A stretch of 34,184 nucleotides of DNA from Avimuribaculum sp964395975 (GCA_964395975.1 CAYNBZ010000021.1:1-34184), one strand, 5' to 3'. Shown: positions 10,101 through 19,435, counted from the stretch's first letter. Numbers and translations: made by a program. Notes: a model not told the origin generated them from the letters alone.

Positions 10101-10218
10101 GATCGATTTTGTTCAGACCGATCGCATATTGACTTTGCCACTCAGGCAAATCACTATTGGCAAACATAGGCAATGCCGATGCCAACAAGCCATAAAAAAG
10201 AATTGCTTTAGGTTTCAT
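7138..10218 (-). CDS. GH2 beta-galactosidase (LacZ-like, secreted)
   Basis: 1026 residues, close to the length of LacZ-type enzymes. A Sec signal peptide ends near MFANS, so a periplasmic site is likely. Domains follow in order. First is the N-terminal sugar-binding domain with LNGTWKFNWVRNPDKRP, VPGNWELQGYSIPIYVN and WDITDKV. Immunoglobulin-like domains come next, then the TIM barrel with VKGVNRHEF, then a C-terminal beta-sandwich of the Bgal small chain type. The acid/base is Glu474 in LSLGNEAGNG and the nucleophile is Glu538 in ILCEYCHAMGN. The predicted reaction is release of terminal beta-galactose, for example from LacNAc ends exposed after fucose removal. It starts 36 bp after the GH20 stop and overlaps the GH29 gene. 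Other GH2 activities are less likely given the LacZ-type motifs. Confidence 0.93.
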   Translation of the reverse strand: MKPKAILFYGLLASALPMFANSDLPEWQSQYAIGLNKIDPHAYVWPYREGDVESISEFDYESSPYYMSLNGTWKFNWVRNPDKRPIDFYQPDYYDGNWNDIKVPGNWELQGYSIPIYVNETYEFDEPFFNFKKNPPFVPYETNEVGSYRRTFRVPEAWDGRRIVLCMEGTVSFFYVWLNGELLGYNQDSKTPAEWDITDKVTDGDNVLAVEVYRWSSGSYLECQDMWRLSGIERDVYLYSTPMTYIEDYTVVSPLDKEKYNDGELSIDVAVGGGDARVGYELHDAKGKIVAQDNLLTTGGKVKFSKVIPDVNAWSAEKPYLYTLVLNLYDGDGKVVHTTGSNVGFKTSEIKDGRFCINGVPVLVKGVNRHEFSQQGRTVTKEMMLKDIELIKQCNINTVRCSHYPNNIYWYYLCDRYGLYVIDEANIESHGMGYGPASLAKDTTWLTAHLDRTKRMYVRTKNHPSVSILSLGNEAGNGANFEETYHWLKSVETNRPVQYERAEENFNTDIYCRMYRSIDEIRAYLAKPDIYRPFILCEYCHAMGNSCGGLQDYWEVFESEPMAQGGCIWDWVDQSFRLIDENGKWYWAYGGDFGPDGVPSFGSFSGNGLVDASRVPRPHYYEAKRVYQYVKTTLKDEKNLVVTVKNWHDFTNLDAYTLHWSLVGDDGRVVSSGTQQVACEPHGSVDIALGKMKLPNDICEAYLNLEWTPNVATQFVSTDDVMAYDQFVIAVNEKYAPKGDLPQGSSLKRNGCTISNDKVSVSFSPESGALLSYKYDGREMLASPVELSLYRPATENDIKDKKGLNLWKAAGLDDYVQRVTEYKMKSNGFEANVDIINNAGQTIGKARFVYNIDRKGIIDISTRFTPDTAIIKSLPRVGLTFCMYAAMSRKVTYLGRGEHENYVDRPTGMIGIYHTSPAEMFHCYMVPESTGNHIDTRWVAIDGGDGMGLKVDSDSPFQFSALPYTDKVIDAAKHLNDLISDGTTTIHIDAAQTGVGTATCGPGVLEKYLLPIETYEFEFTIKPNKQ

Positions 10219-10254
10219 TTCAATGGATTTGAATAACGTACTAACGGGTTTATG

Positions 10255-12546
10255 TCATTTTATTATTATTTCGTCAAAATATATCCATGTGTCTTGTCCT
10301 TCCTTGAAATCGCCCTCAGGACATTTCCCCGGATTGACAAACTCTATTTTCACATAGCGGCAACTTGTGTTCACATCAAATGTCACATCCTCTATGGCAG
10401 TACGGGTGCGGAACACTTCGGCTTGCGAGTTGGAAACCGAACTTATTGACCGAAATTTCTTATTGTCATCGGAAACCGATACCGTAATTTCTTTCGGTAT
10501 ATGCACACCCATACTCGAATTGTTGATACAACCAAGTATCACTTCTTCAATCGAAATGCGCTTGCCCAGGTCTATGAGAAACGAGCCATCCTTACCATAC
10601 CACCCTACCCATTCGAAATCGGAATGACGGTCGCTGCCACGCAATCCGTTGGTAAGAACATAATCATTGGCTGCTTCACTTGTCACTTTTCGTCCGGTGG
10701 CCTTGTTAAACGACACATCGAGTGTCAACACCTCGCCCTGCTGCCTGCCGTTGCTGAAAGTGGCAGCTTTCACCACAGATGATTTTTTCAAATCGAATGC
10801 TTTTTTATATAAATCCGACTCACCGGTAGGCTCAGAGCCATCAACAGTATAACGAATCTGCACATCAGGGCGTATGCATGACAATTCTACTTGCACCTTG
10901 CCATCGTTCGGTGTCAGTTTATGATCGATATTAAACATCGAACGTGCCGTAACGACATCCATTGCCTGCAAATGTGGAGTCAACGCATCGACCCGCTGTA
11001 AGAAACCTTGCCAGTCTTTCTCACCTTGCTTGCTCCAGGCTACCTCGGCAGCAGCAAAAAGCCGAGGGAACAACTGATGATGCACATCAGACGGTGTGCG
11101 GCAGAATTCGGTCCACATCGAAGCCTGAATACCCAACAACATATCGGCATATTCCGGTTTCCAACTTGGTCGAATCGGCTCATATTCATAAACATCCTTT
11201 AATGTAATATTGCCAAAATAGGTATATGGTTCAAACCATTGCGGGCCTTGATAACGAATAAAATACAACACTCTTGCAGGTGTCATGACAAATTGGTGTC
11301 CTTGCATCGCTGCTTTTGTTGCAGCCTCGCCAAATCCACGCCACCCATATATCACCATGTCCTCGGGCAACTCGTGATTAGTGAGTTCATCCCATCCCAT
11401 AGGCACTTTACCCTTGCTGCGAACATAATTGCTCACACGCTTCATGAAATATTCCTGCAATCCCTCAAGGTCGCTGATATGCTCGTTTTCCATTCGGGCG
11501 TTGCACCGCCAGCAACGTCCCCAATAAGTCTTTACGGCCTCATCGCCGCCAAGGTGAATATACTTCGACGGGAAAAGTTGCATCACTTCATCGAGCACAT
11601 TTTCAAGAAATGAAAAAACACTGTCATTGCCGGCACAATAAATAAACTGAGTGTTTTTACCTCCACCGCCGGGCAATACGGTAATCGGTTCATCGACCGA
11701 TGGACATGCAAGTTCGGGATAAGCGGCAAGCGAAGATGACGTGTGGGCCGGCATCTCAATTTCAGGAATCACTTCAACACGCCTCTCGGCCGCAAACGCC
11801 ACTATTTCGCGTATGTCATCTTGGGTGTAATATCCACCTTCATCGGGTTGCTCTCCATCCCGCTGATTCGGACGTGCAGGAAAAGGCTCGTCACGGTGTA
11901 CACGCCACGCCCCTACTTGCATCAGGCGCGGATAACGCCTGATTTCTATCCTCCAACCCGTATCATCGACAAGATGCAGATGCAACTTATTGATTTTCAA
12001 CATCGCCGCTATATCTATCAATTTCAGCAACTCACGCTTTGGCATAAAATACCGTGCGACATCTACCATCAAGCTGCGATAGCCGAAACGTGGATAATCT
12101 TCGATATGCATCACCGGTACCTGCCATGCCACATTGGCAGACATATCACAGCCATCAAATGCAGCCGGCAATAACTGCCTTAACGATTGTAAGGCATAAA
12201 AGAAACCCGCATCGTCGGCCACTTTTATGGTGATTTTATCTTGTGCTACATCAAGCCTGTAGCCCTCACAAGGCAACGATGTATCGGCTTTCACCTCTAC
12301 ATCGCCAATTTCGGCAATCTTAATTGCAGGCATAAAACCTGCCACCTCACCAAATTTTTCAACAAAAAACATGGCAGTTTTCAACTGCTGCACATTTTCC
12401 ACAGCAAACGTCGTTGCATCATCGAACGTGAAATATCCCGTACCTTCGACCGACAAGACAGGAGCCGGAATCACGGAAACAGATGCTGACAATGACGACA
12501 AACTGCACAACACTACAACAATTGCCGATAACAACTTGTATTTCAT
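10255..12546 (-). CDS. GH20 beta-N-acetylhexosaminidase with C-terminal discoidin-like domain
   Basis: 763 residues with a Sec signal peptide (LSSLSAS). An N-terminal GH20b-type domain begins at SVIPAPVLSVEG. The catalytic barrel spans about residues 150-490, with INKLHLHLVDDTGWRIEI, EVIPEIEMPAH and YIHLGGDEAVKTYWGRC, where Asp335-Glu336 is the catalytic pair for substrate-assisted cleavage. A chitobiase/hexosaminidase C-terminal domain follows (VQIRYTVDGSEPT), then a discoidin-like domain (DLGKRISIEEVILGC, CRYVKIEFVNPG) that may bind glycan. It is expected to release terminal beta-GlcNAc or GalNAc. It begins 12 bp after the sulfatase stop, within the same transcription unit, and would act after sulfate and galactose are removed. 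Confidence 0.94.
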   Translation of the reverse strand: MKYKLLSAIVVVLCSLSSLSASVSVIPAPVLSVEGTGYFTFDDATTFAVENVQQLKTAMFFVEKFGEVAGFMPAIKIAEIGDVEVKADTSLPCEGYRLDVAQDKITIKVADDAGFFYALQSLRQLLPAAFDGCDMSANVAWQVPVMHIEDYPRFGYRSLMVDVARYFMPKRELLKLIDIAAMLKINKLHLHLVDDTGWRIEIRRYPRLMQVGAWRVHRDEPFPARPNQRDGEQPDEGGYYTQDDIREIVAFAAERRVEVIPEIEMPAHTSSSLAAYPELACPSVDEPITVLPGGGGKNTQFIYCAGNDSVFSFLENVLDEVMQLFPSKYIHLGGDEAVKTYWGRCWRCNARMENEHISDLEGLQEYFMKRVSNYVRSKGKVPMGWDELTNHELPEDMVIYGWRGFGEAATKAAMQGHQFVMTPARVLYFIRYQGPQWFEPYTYFGNITLKDVYEYEPIRPSWKPEYADMLLGIQASMWTEFCRTPSDVHHQLFPRLFAAAEVAWSKQGEKDWQGFLQRVDALTPHLQAMDVVTARSMFNIDHKLTPNDGKVQVELSCIRPDVQIRYTVDGSEPTGESDLYKKAFDLKKSSVVKAATFSNGRQQGEVLTLDVSFNKATGRKVTSEAANDYVLTNGLRGSDRHSDFEWVGWYGKDGSFLIDLGKRISIEEVILGCINNSSMGVHIPKEITVSVSDDNKKFRSISSVSNSQAEVFRTRTAIEDVTFDVNTSCRYVKIEFVNPGKCPEGDFKEGQDTWIYFDEIIIK

Positions 12547-12558
12547 GACCGTTCGGCT

Positions 12559-14133
12559 TTATTCGTTTATCGGGTATTGTTCAAGTATAGGGTCGCCATA
12601 TTGCACCTGCAACCTTTTTAATTCACGCATAAGCTCCCTCGTGACATCTTCAGTGCCTTGTTGCCCGTATATATTGTTCATTTCATGAGGGTCGGCAAGC
12701 AAGTCATAGAGTTCCCAAGTGTCAATATCATTATAAAAATGTATCAATTTATATCGGTCGGTCCGTACCCCATAGTGCCGTTTAACCATATGCTCGGCAG
12801 GATATTCATAGAAATGGTAATATAGCGAATTACGCCAATCGGTCGGTTGCTCGCCTTTCAGTAGCGGAACAAGCGACACGCCTTGTATGTCATCAGGAAT
12901 CGGTACACCGGCCAGTTCAAGGAAAGTGGGGGCGTAATCGATATTCTGCACCATTTGCGGAATATCACCACGCATGTCGAATCCCGCCGGCAGACGCATA
13001 ATGAGCGGAGTGTGCATCGACTCTTCATACATGAAACGTTTATCAAACCATCCGTGCTCTCCCATATAAAAACCTTGGTCGGAAGTATAGACCACAAGCG
13101 TATTATCAAGCAGTCCCTTTTCTTCAAGGTAATCGAGCACCCGACCCACATTATCATCAAGCGATTTCACTACCTTGCTGTAATCGCGCATATATCGCTG
13201 ATACTTCCATTCGGCAAGCTCACTGTCGGTAAACTTTCTTGCATAAAACTCTGCTGCGATAGAATCGTAAAATGCATCGAAAACCTTACGATCGGCTGCA
13301 TCCATCCTCCCTACGTACTTTTCATAAGTTTCTTTCAATCGAGAAGTCTTATCGCGGCCGTTCATCTTCAGGTCGTATATCAAATCCATATCCTTGGCTA
13401 TGCTCATCTCTTGAGAAGCAGCGGCAAGACGACCTGCATAGTCATCATAGAAGTTCTCGGGCAAAGCAAAAGTACTGTCCTCATATTCATGTAGATATTT
13501 TATTTCAGGCAGCCAGTTGCGATGGATGGCTTTATGATGTATAAAAAGGCAGAACGGCTTGCTCTTGTCACGCCCGCTTTCCATCCAATCGATACTCATG
13601 TCCGAAATGATATTGGTCAGATAACCGTGACGCTTGATGGTATCATTGTCCATCGTTATAAAATCGGGATTGTAATAATCGCCCTGACCCGGCACGATTT
13701 CCCAATAATCAAATCCTGTAGGAAGACTTTCAAGGTGCCACTTTCCGATAATCGCAGTCTGATAACCGGCCTGCTGCAACAGCTTGGGCACAGTCTGTTG
13801 CGAACCGTCAAACACGCAAGTGGTATTGTCGGTAAACCCATTGGCATGGCTGTGTTTGCCCGTAATCATGCAAGCCCTGCTCGGTCCGCTCAATGAATTG
13901 GCCACAAAGCTATTGGTAAAACGCACCCCGTCATTGGCGATACGGTCGAGGTTGGGCGTTTCTATAAACCGACTGTCGTAGCAGCTCATCATTTGAGCCG
14001 TATGATCATCGGTCATTATATAAACGATATTAAGTGGCTTAGATTCCTCCTTCGACTGTTGGCATGATGCCAGAGATGCCAATGCCCCGGTGCCAATCAT
14101 GGCGCAAATAGTTTTAGTGTTGTAATTGTACAT
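12559..14133 (-). CDS. Serine-type S1 sulfatase lipoprotein, probable GlcNAc-6-O-sulfatase
   Basis: 524 residues with a lipoprotein-type signal ending LASC (Cys24). The alkaline-phosphatase-fold metal site begins at YIMTDDHT (Asp42, Asp43). The sulfatase signature SGPSR begins at Ser82, followed by ACMITGKHSHANG. A serine at the formylglycine position needs an anaerobic radical-SAM maturase (anSME), which is not in the window. Further on are VYTSDQGFYMGEHGWFDKR and MHTPLIMRLP. These motifs resemble the S1_11-type N-acetylglucosamine-6-sulfatases, so removal of 6-sulfate from GlcNAc is the best guess. The subfamily is not proven by eye. It opens the exo-enzyme block, 137 bp after the SusD gene and behind a hairpin. 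Confidence 0.9.
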   Translation of the reverse strand: MYNYNTKTICAMIGTGALASLASCQQSKEESKPLNIVYIMTDDHTAQMMSCYDSRFIETPNLDRIANDGVRFTNSFVANSLSGPSRACMITGKHSHANGFTDNTTCVFDGSQQTVPKLLQQAGYQTAIIGKWHLESLPTGFDYWEIVPGQGDYYNPDFITMDNDTIKRHGYLTNIISDMSIDWMESGRDKSKPFCLFIHHKAIHRNWLPEIKYLHEYEDSTFALPENFYDDYAGRLAAASQEMSIAKDMDLIYDLKMNGRDKTSRLKETYEKYVGRMDAADRKVFDAFYDSIAAEFYARKFTDSELAEWKYQRYMRDYSKVVKSLDDNVGRVLDYLEEKGLLDNTLVVYTSDQGFYMGEHGWFDKRFMYEESMHTPLIMRLPAGFDMRGDIPQMVQNIDYAPTFLELAGVPIPDDIQGVSLVPLLKGEQPTDWRNSLYYHFYEYPAEHMVKRHYGVRTDRYKLIHFYNDIDTWELYDLLADPHEMNNIYGQQGTEDVTRELMRELKRLQVQYGDPILEQYPINE

Positions 14134-14171
14134 AATTCTATCTTACGGTGTTAATGGGTGTAATAATAAAT

Positions 14172-14218
14172 AGGCACGTATTGTACAAATTTAAGGAATT
14201 TTTGTGCAATACGTGCCT
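14172..14218 (-). terminator. Intercistronic hairpin after the minus-arm susD-like gene
   Basis: 18-bp inverted repeat (arms 14172-14189 and 14201-14218; 17 of 18 positions match) with an 11-nt AT-rich loop. On the minus strand it is followed by ATTTATTATTA. It lies 53 bp past the SusD stop and 38 bp before the sulfatase start. It probably acts as a partial terminator or a transcript-stabilising end that sets SusCD expression above the downstream enzymes. Confidence 0.65.
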
Positions 14219-14270
14219 GACGATTAAATATTAATGCAATTTGCTCAAAGTATTTTGCAACATTTAACAA

Positions 14271-16205
14271 CTAATCGCAATCATAGCTATAGTCAGCCGT
14301 ACCATCGGTTGTAGTAGGCCATCCCGGATTCTGATAAATGGTGCTTTCACCGTTGTCATCAGTTGCAAGCAAGAACTCCAATATGGGTATCGGTTCAAGA
14401 TAGTGCGGCTTCGGGAAATTATAACCGCTTGAGAATGTGACAAGCGTAGTGGTAATTTGCAATGGACTCAAATAATCGGACAAGCCACGAGCCGATACCA
14501 TTGTCCCTTCCTCAAGAGTTAGCCCGTCATCGGTCCACAAAGTGTACATGGATTCCCACAAGTTCATGCCATATACATAATAGCTACGCATGAGGTCAAG
14601 AGCTCTCCACCGCTTCAAATCGTCCAAACGCATACCCTCGGCATAAAATTCACAGCGACGTTCACGACGTATGTTATAGAGTGTCGTGCTCACTTGCTGC
14701 CCTTTCGATGTTACGGCAAGGTCATCCTCTTCACTCAGTACAGTTGCAGCAATAGTCTTGTTGTAATCCTCATCCACACCTGCACGGCTACGCAATGCCC
14801 GCCAATACGAATCACAATTTCCGCCAAGATTGCCATATCTTTCATAGTAGGCCTCAAGATAAATCAAGTAAGCTTCGGCCGAACGCAATATCGGATTTGC
14901 ACTTGTTCCCTGTCCTTGATTATCCTGCCCCGACTCGTAACTTATCCACTTGGTCATTTCATAACCTGTGGTGCTGCGCTCATTTCCTGATTCCCTTATG
15001 TGCGGACGTATGGTAGTATCATTAGCAAACACACTGCCCGTTATGGGATCCGACTCCCCACTAAGATAATTTCCTGCCACTTTCACACCAAGCCGTCCGT
15101 CACGGTTGGTCATTTGCTCGCGCATCTCCGCATCTCCGCCATAAAGTGAATTACTATCATAGATAGGCAAACCATTGGTCATCAAAAACGTATTGACAAG
15201 AGCCTTGGATAATCCGGTACCCGCACCTGTACGTGAAAGATAGTTGGTCACACTGTGAGATATAACACCGATGCTGTAATATCGCGCGAGTATGACTTCA
15301 TCAGAGTTACTGAACTCACCGGTATTGTTGAACATCGACATGTAATCAGAGTCGAGCGGCCTGTTGTCGGCCACTTCTTGCGAAGCCTCGATGGCTACAT
15401 CCAAGAAATATTGTATTTCGGCATCGGCTGAGCCTGCTTGGAATGTAAAATCGGGATACATCGAGTGTCCCACCCATTTGCTGTTACCCGGCACAAATGC
15501 CGTTCCGGCATGGTATTTCTCCCAAGTAGCCTCATATAGAGCCACACGAGCCTTAAGTAACTTTGCAGCATCCTTACACAATCGTCCTGTCTCGGGCGCA
15601 CTCTCCATCAACAGCGAATCAGCTATTTCCAAATCACTGATGATGAAACGGGCAACTTCGTTACGCGGATGACGGCGGGCAGCTTCGGCAAGCTCACTTT
15701 CATCATCATCGAGCATGGTAGTGAGTATGGGTGCATCGCCGAAGTTGCGCAACAGGCGGAAGTGCTCCCATGCACGGAAGAAATAGCCTTCACCCCAATA
15801 ATGGTTTATATATTCTTCCGACCCCGAGATGCCATCGCCGTTAAGTTCAGAATCTATACGGTTGATAAAATAATTGATACCACGCAAATTTTCAAAATTC
15901 CATTCCGAATCCGACTGTTCAACCGTGCGCTTCTCGCCTTCATAAAACAAGTTTTCGGGAGACGTACCGATTTGATTGTCGCTTTGATTATCGAGGCCAT
16001 AGATGTCATTATCGCCATGATAATAATCGTTATGAGGCAAGATGTTGTCATAAAATTCATTAGCAGCCATTTTAAGGTCATTTTCTGTGTGGTAATATGA
16101 CACCTCGCTGGCAAAGTCGAGCGGTTCTCTATCCAGAAAATCCGAACACGAAGCCACAGACAGACATGCCAATGATATTCCTGTTATATATAGATATTTG
16201 TTCAT
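14271..16205 (-). CDS. SusD/RagB-like glycan-binding lipoprotein (minus arm)
   Basis: 644 residues from the ATG at 16205. An in-frame TTG four codons upstream (16217) is a less likely start. The signal peptide ends in VASC (Cys20), followed by SDFLDREPLD, the usual SusD mature start; the acidic residue soon after Cys suits surface export. Family signatures include WNFENLRGINYFINRIDSEL, GEGYFFRAWEHFRLLRNFGD (TPR region) and IRRERRCEFYAEGMRLDDLK near the C-terminus. It would sit as the lid of the adjacent SusC transporter at the outer membrane and bind the imported oligosaccharide. It starts 29 bp after the SusC stop. The ligand cannot be read from the sequence. Confidence 0.94.
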   Translation of the reverse strand: MNKYLYITGISLACLSVASCSDFLDREPLDFASEVSYYHTENDLKMAANEFYDNILPHNDYYHGDNDIYGLDNQSDNQIGTSPENLFYEGEKRTVEQSDSEWNFENLRGINYFINRIDSELNGDGISGSEEYINHYWGEGYFFRAWEHFRLLRNFGDAPILTTMLDDDESELAEAARRHPRNEVARFIISDLEIADSLLMESAPETGRLCKDAAKLLKARVALYEATWEKYHAGTAFVPGNSKWVGHSMYPDFTFQAGSADAEIQYFLDVAIEASQEVADNRPLDSDYMSMFNNTGEFSNSDEVILARYYSIGVISHSVTNYLSRTGAGTGLSKALVNTFLMTNGLPIYDSNSLYGGDAEMREQMTNRDGRLGVKVAGNYLSGESDPITGSVFANDTTIRPHIRESGNERSTTGYEMTKWISYESGQDNQGQGTSANPILRSAEAYLIYLEAYYERYGNLGGNCDSYWRALRSRAGVDEDYNKTIAATVLSEEDDLAVTSKGQQVSTTLYNIRRERRCEFYAEGMRLDDLKRWRALDLMRSYYVYGMNLWESMYTLWTDDGLTLEEGTMVSARGLSDYLSPLQITTTLVTFSSGYNFPKPHYLEPIPILEFLLATDDNGESTIYQNPGWPTTTDGTADYSYDCD

Positions 16206-16234
16206 CGTTTTTTTCAATTAATATTATTGGCTGA

Positions 16235-19200
16235 TTAAAATGTTAACTCAACACCTACCGACCATGTACGGTACTGAGGATAAGTTTTTCCTGCACCATA
16301 ATCATCGGAAGTTGAACCAATCGACTCGGGGTCGTATATACGCAATTTGGTAAACGTTAAAAGATTCTCACCCGACACGTATAAACGAGCATGGTCGATA
16401 TACTTCGACAATTTTACAGTTTTGGGCAACGTGAAACCAATCTGCAAGTTCTTCAAGCGGAGATAAGAAGCATTTTGCAAGAAGCGGTCGCACACTTGCG
16501 AGTTGTTGGTATCGGTGCGCAAACGACCGTAATAAGGATTTTCATAATTGGCACCAAGTTCCGATCCTGCATAACGGAAATAATCCAAATGGTCGGTGTA
16601 AAACGAACGTTGATAAGGAGCCACTATGCCAAAGAATGTGGCAGAGTTTTCAAAGAAGAAATCGCGCTTGCCTATGCCTTGGAAATAAGCCCTTAAATCG
16701 ATGAATTTCCATTGAGCCTCAAGTGTAAAACTATAGGCATAACGCGGAGTCGAGTTTCCTATGACTTCCAAATCTCCGTGATTGTCAATGGTATATGCTC
16801 CGTTGTTCACCGATCCGTCACCATTGAGGTCCATATACATCAAGTCACCACCGCCCCAGTTCGACCCGATTGACGATTGTTCGGCCACAGCAAGGTGCTC
16901 TTGCATCTCTTTGTCGCTTTTGGCTATGCCCAGCACACGATAGCCCCATATGTCACCGAGCACTTTACCTTCATAATAGCCACTCAAGCTGCCAGTAGCT
17001 GAATAATACTTCGTAACCACCGACTGGTAATCGCTCAGGCTTGCCGAAATTCCGTAGCTGAAATTGGCTCCGATGCGGTCGCGCCAAGACACCTCGAATT
17101 CCCAACCTCGGGTACGCAATTCGGCATTGTTAGTGAGAGGAGCATCGGCTCCATATACAGCCGAAAGTGATTGCGCAGGCCCTACCATGTCCTTGGTGGT
17201 ACGTTGATACCAGTCGAACGATGTGTTAAAACGATTGCTGAACATACCTATGTCGATGCCGACACCGGCATTCTCGATGGTTTCCCACGTAAGCGAAGAA
17301 GAATAGGGATCAAACACGGGCAATACATTGGCCTGTGCCCCTCCAAGAACCACAGTCCCTTGCGATGCTGTCATCTGTTGGTAATAAGGATAGAACGAAG
17401 TGGTATTCTGATTACCGAGTTGGCCGTAAGACCCGCGCAACTTCAGATATTCGAGCTTTATACCGTTTCTCACCGGCTCAAAGAATTTTTCATTGGCTAT
17501 GTTCCAACCTGCCGACACTGATGGGAAGAATCCCCAACGTTGGTTTGACGGGAAACGCGAAGCCCCGTCGTAACGCAAATTCACCTCAACCATGTAACGG
17601 TTGTCATAGGTATAGTTCAAACGACCGAAAAAGCCAAGGTTAGCCCATTCTCCTTTAGTTTCTGAAACAAGAATGTCGTCAGAAGTCGAGTTGATAAATG
17701 GCACATCGTCAAGAAGTATGTCCTTTGTGGCCATACGAAGAGTTTCATTATAATAATACTCGGTCTGCATACCCACAAGCACCTTGAAATAATGCTTGTC
17801 CTTAAACGTATGCTCGAAATCGGAATACACATTGCTCTGGAAATAATTGACATGCCCCTTATATCGTTGATAAGTGGATTCACCGTCACCCGGCTGTATC
17901 CTGAACGTTCCATTGGAATTGATTTCAAAACGCGATGCCACACCTTCAAGCGGAGAATAGTAAACCGTTTCGCCTGCGGGGGTCAAATAGGTCAAAGCGG
18001 CAAAGTTCTGGTCGCCAGTCTTGTTTTCTATACGGCTGTTGAGGTCAACATATATTTTCCAGCCCTTTATCGGCTCCACAGTTAAATTGGCCTGATTATA
18101 GAGTTGCAAATTACGGTCGCCCTGCCGGCCGCCTTCAAGAAACGACGGTATCATAGATTCCTTATTATAACTTCCATCGGGCATATATACCGGCATCAGC
18201 GGGCTCCGGCGGCCAAGATTGTGGAAAAACAGACTGTTGAGCGAAGATGGCTTGTCATTATCGGTGCTCACCAAGCGCGATGTCCAATTAAACGTCACAT
18301 AATCATTAAACCTCACACCCACTTTGCCACTTAACGCTAAACGTTTGTAATACTCATCGGCATAGTTGTACAGACCTGTCTGTCCCATATAATTACCTGA
18401 GAAGTAATACGTAACTTTGTCACTGCCGCCGCTCACGCTAAGATTGTGTTCGTGCGAAGTGGTGAAATCCTTCAGGAAAACGTCATACCAGTTGGTATTG
18501 CCAAACGAACGTTGACCCCAAGTCCAGTCATCGCTTCCATCAACCGCCTCTATGCCGTACTGTAATTCACCCCTCTGATAAGCAAGGATTTTGTTCAACT
18601 GTGTCTCGGAGAATTGTGCTGTACTACCAGTGTTGACAAACGCATCGTTCACCATCAAGGCATACGTATATGAATCAACCGGTTCCGGAACCGATATTGG
18701 TTGAGACAAGCGCACATTGCCCGTATAATTGACACGCAATCCACGCTCACCCGACTTGGTTGTGACCAATATCACACCAAATGGTGCACGCGAACCGTAA
18801 ATCGAAGCGGCCGCAGCGTCTTTCAACACCGAAATAGACTCTATATCATTAGGATTTATGGTCGATAGGTCACCTTCCATTCCATCGATAAGCACCAATG
18901 GCGATGAATCGGATCCCTCGCCAATCGAACCGACACCACGGATGTTGATTTCCATTTCCTGTCCGAGTCCGCCACCTTGGTCATTGGTGATGTTCAGACC
19001 GGCCACCACACCCTGCAAGCCTTGCAAGGCATTAGAAATAGGTCGGCTTTCGAGCGATTTGTTATCAATAGTTTTAACCGCACCTGTAGCATTTACTTTT
19101 TTCTGCGTGCCGAAACCCACAATTACCACCTCATCAATCATTTGCGTGGCACTGGTCATCTTTACATCAAACCGACGTTTGTCGGCTACTTTTATTTCCT

Positions 19201-19435
19201 GTACATCATAACCAATAAACGAAATGACCAATACGCTGTTTTCGCCCGGCACCTTTAATGTGAATTTTCCATCTATATCTGTGGCGACACCGCCCTTTTC
19301 ACCCTTTACAACGATACTTGCACCCGGCAACGGGGAATCACTTTCATCGACCACTGTTCCCGACACCGTTATCTGTGCCATTACTGTTGACAATCCCATG
19401 AACAGAGATGCCAATAATATTATAATCTTATTCAT
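16235..19435 (-). CDS. SusC-like TonB-dependent outer-membrane transporter (minus arm)
   Basis: 1066 residues. The signal peptide ends TVMAQ. A carboxypeptidase-D-regulatory-like domain covers about residues 22-105 (VSGTVVDESDSPLPGASIVV, ATDIDGKFTLKVP). The TonB box-like segment IDEVVIVGFGTQ precedes the plug domain (LQGLQGVVAGLNI, NDIESISVLKDAAAASIYG, SRAPFGVILVTTKSG). The rest is a 22-strand barrel ending in SVGVELTF. There is no N-terminal STN signalling domain, so it is not of the type that talks to an anti-sigma factor. It is paired with the SusD gene 29 bp downstream and follows the small lipoprotein gene by 30 bp. The SRAPFGVILVTTK plug motif differs from that of the plus-arm SusC, so the two pairs probably belong to different clades and import different ligands. 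Confidence 0.96.
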   Translation of the reverse strand: MNKIIILLASLFMGLSTVMAQITVSGTVVDESDSPLPGASIVVKGEKGGVATDIDGKFTLKVPGENSVLVISFIGYDVQEIKVADKRRFDVKMTSATQMIDEVVIVGFGTQKKVNATGAVKTIDNKSLESRPISNALQGLQGVVAGLNITNDQGGGLGQEMEINIRGVGSIGEGSDSSPLVLIDGMEGDLSTINPNDIESISVLKDAAAASIYGSRAPFGVILVTTKSGERGLRVNYTGNVRLSQPISVPEPVDSYTYALMVNDAFVNTGSTAQFSETQLNKILAYQRGELQYGIEAVDGSDDWTWGQRSFGNTNWYDVFLKDFTTSHEHNLSVSGGSDKVTYYFSGNYMGQTGLYNYADEYYKRLALSGKVGVRFNDYVTFNWTSRLVSTDNDKPSSLNSLFFHNLGRRSPLMPVYMPDGSYNKESMIPSFLEGGRQGDRNLQLYNQANLTVEPIKGWKIYVDLNSRIENKTGDQNFAALTYLTPAGETVYYSPLEGVASRFEINSNGTFRIQPGDGESTYQRYKGHVNYFQSNVYSDFEHTFKDKHYFKVLVGMQTEYYYNETLRMATKDILLDDVPFINSTSDDILVSETKGEWANLGFFGRLNYTYDNRYMVEVNLRYDGASRFPSNQRWGFFPSVSAGWNIANEKFFEPVRNGIKLEYLKLRGSYGQLGNQNTTSFYPYYQQMTASQGTVVLGGAQANVLPVFDPYSSSLTWETIENAGVGIDIGMFSNRFNTSFDWYQRTTKDMVGPAQSLSAVYGADAPLTNNAELRTRGWEFEVSWRDRIGANFSYGISASLSDYQSVVTKYYSATGSLSGYYEGKVLGDIWGYRVLGIAKSDKEMQEHLAVAEQSSIGSNWGGGDLMYMDLNGDGSVNNGAYTIDNHGDLEVIGNSTPRYAYSFTLEAQWKFIDLRAYFQGIGKRDFFFENSATFFGIVAPYQRSFYTDHLDYFRYAGSELGANYENPYYGRLRTDTNNSQVCDRFLQNASYLRLKNLQIGFTLPKTVKLSKYIDHARLYVSGENLLTFTKLRIYDPESIGSTSDDYGAGKTYPQYRTWSVGVELTF

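Noticed and set aside
16206..16217. TTG start for the minus-arm SusD
   Set aside because: An ATG four codons in (16205) gives a better-shaped lipoprotein signal peptide; TTG starts are less common.
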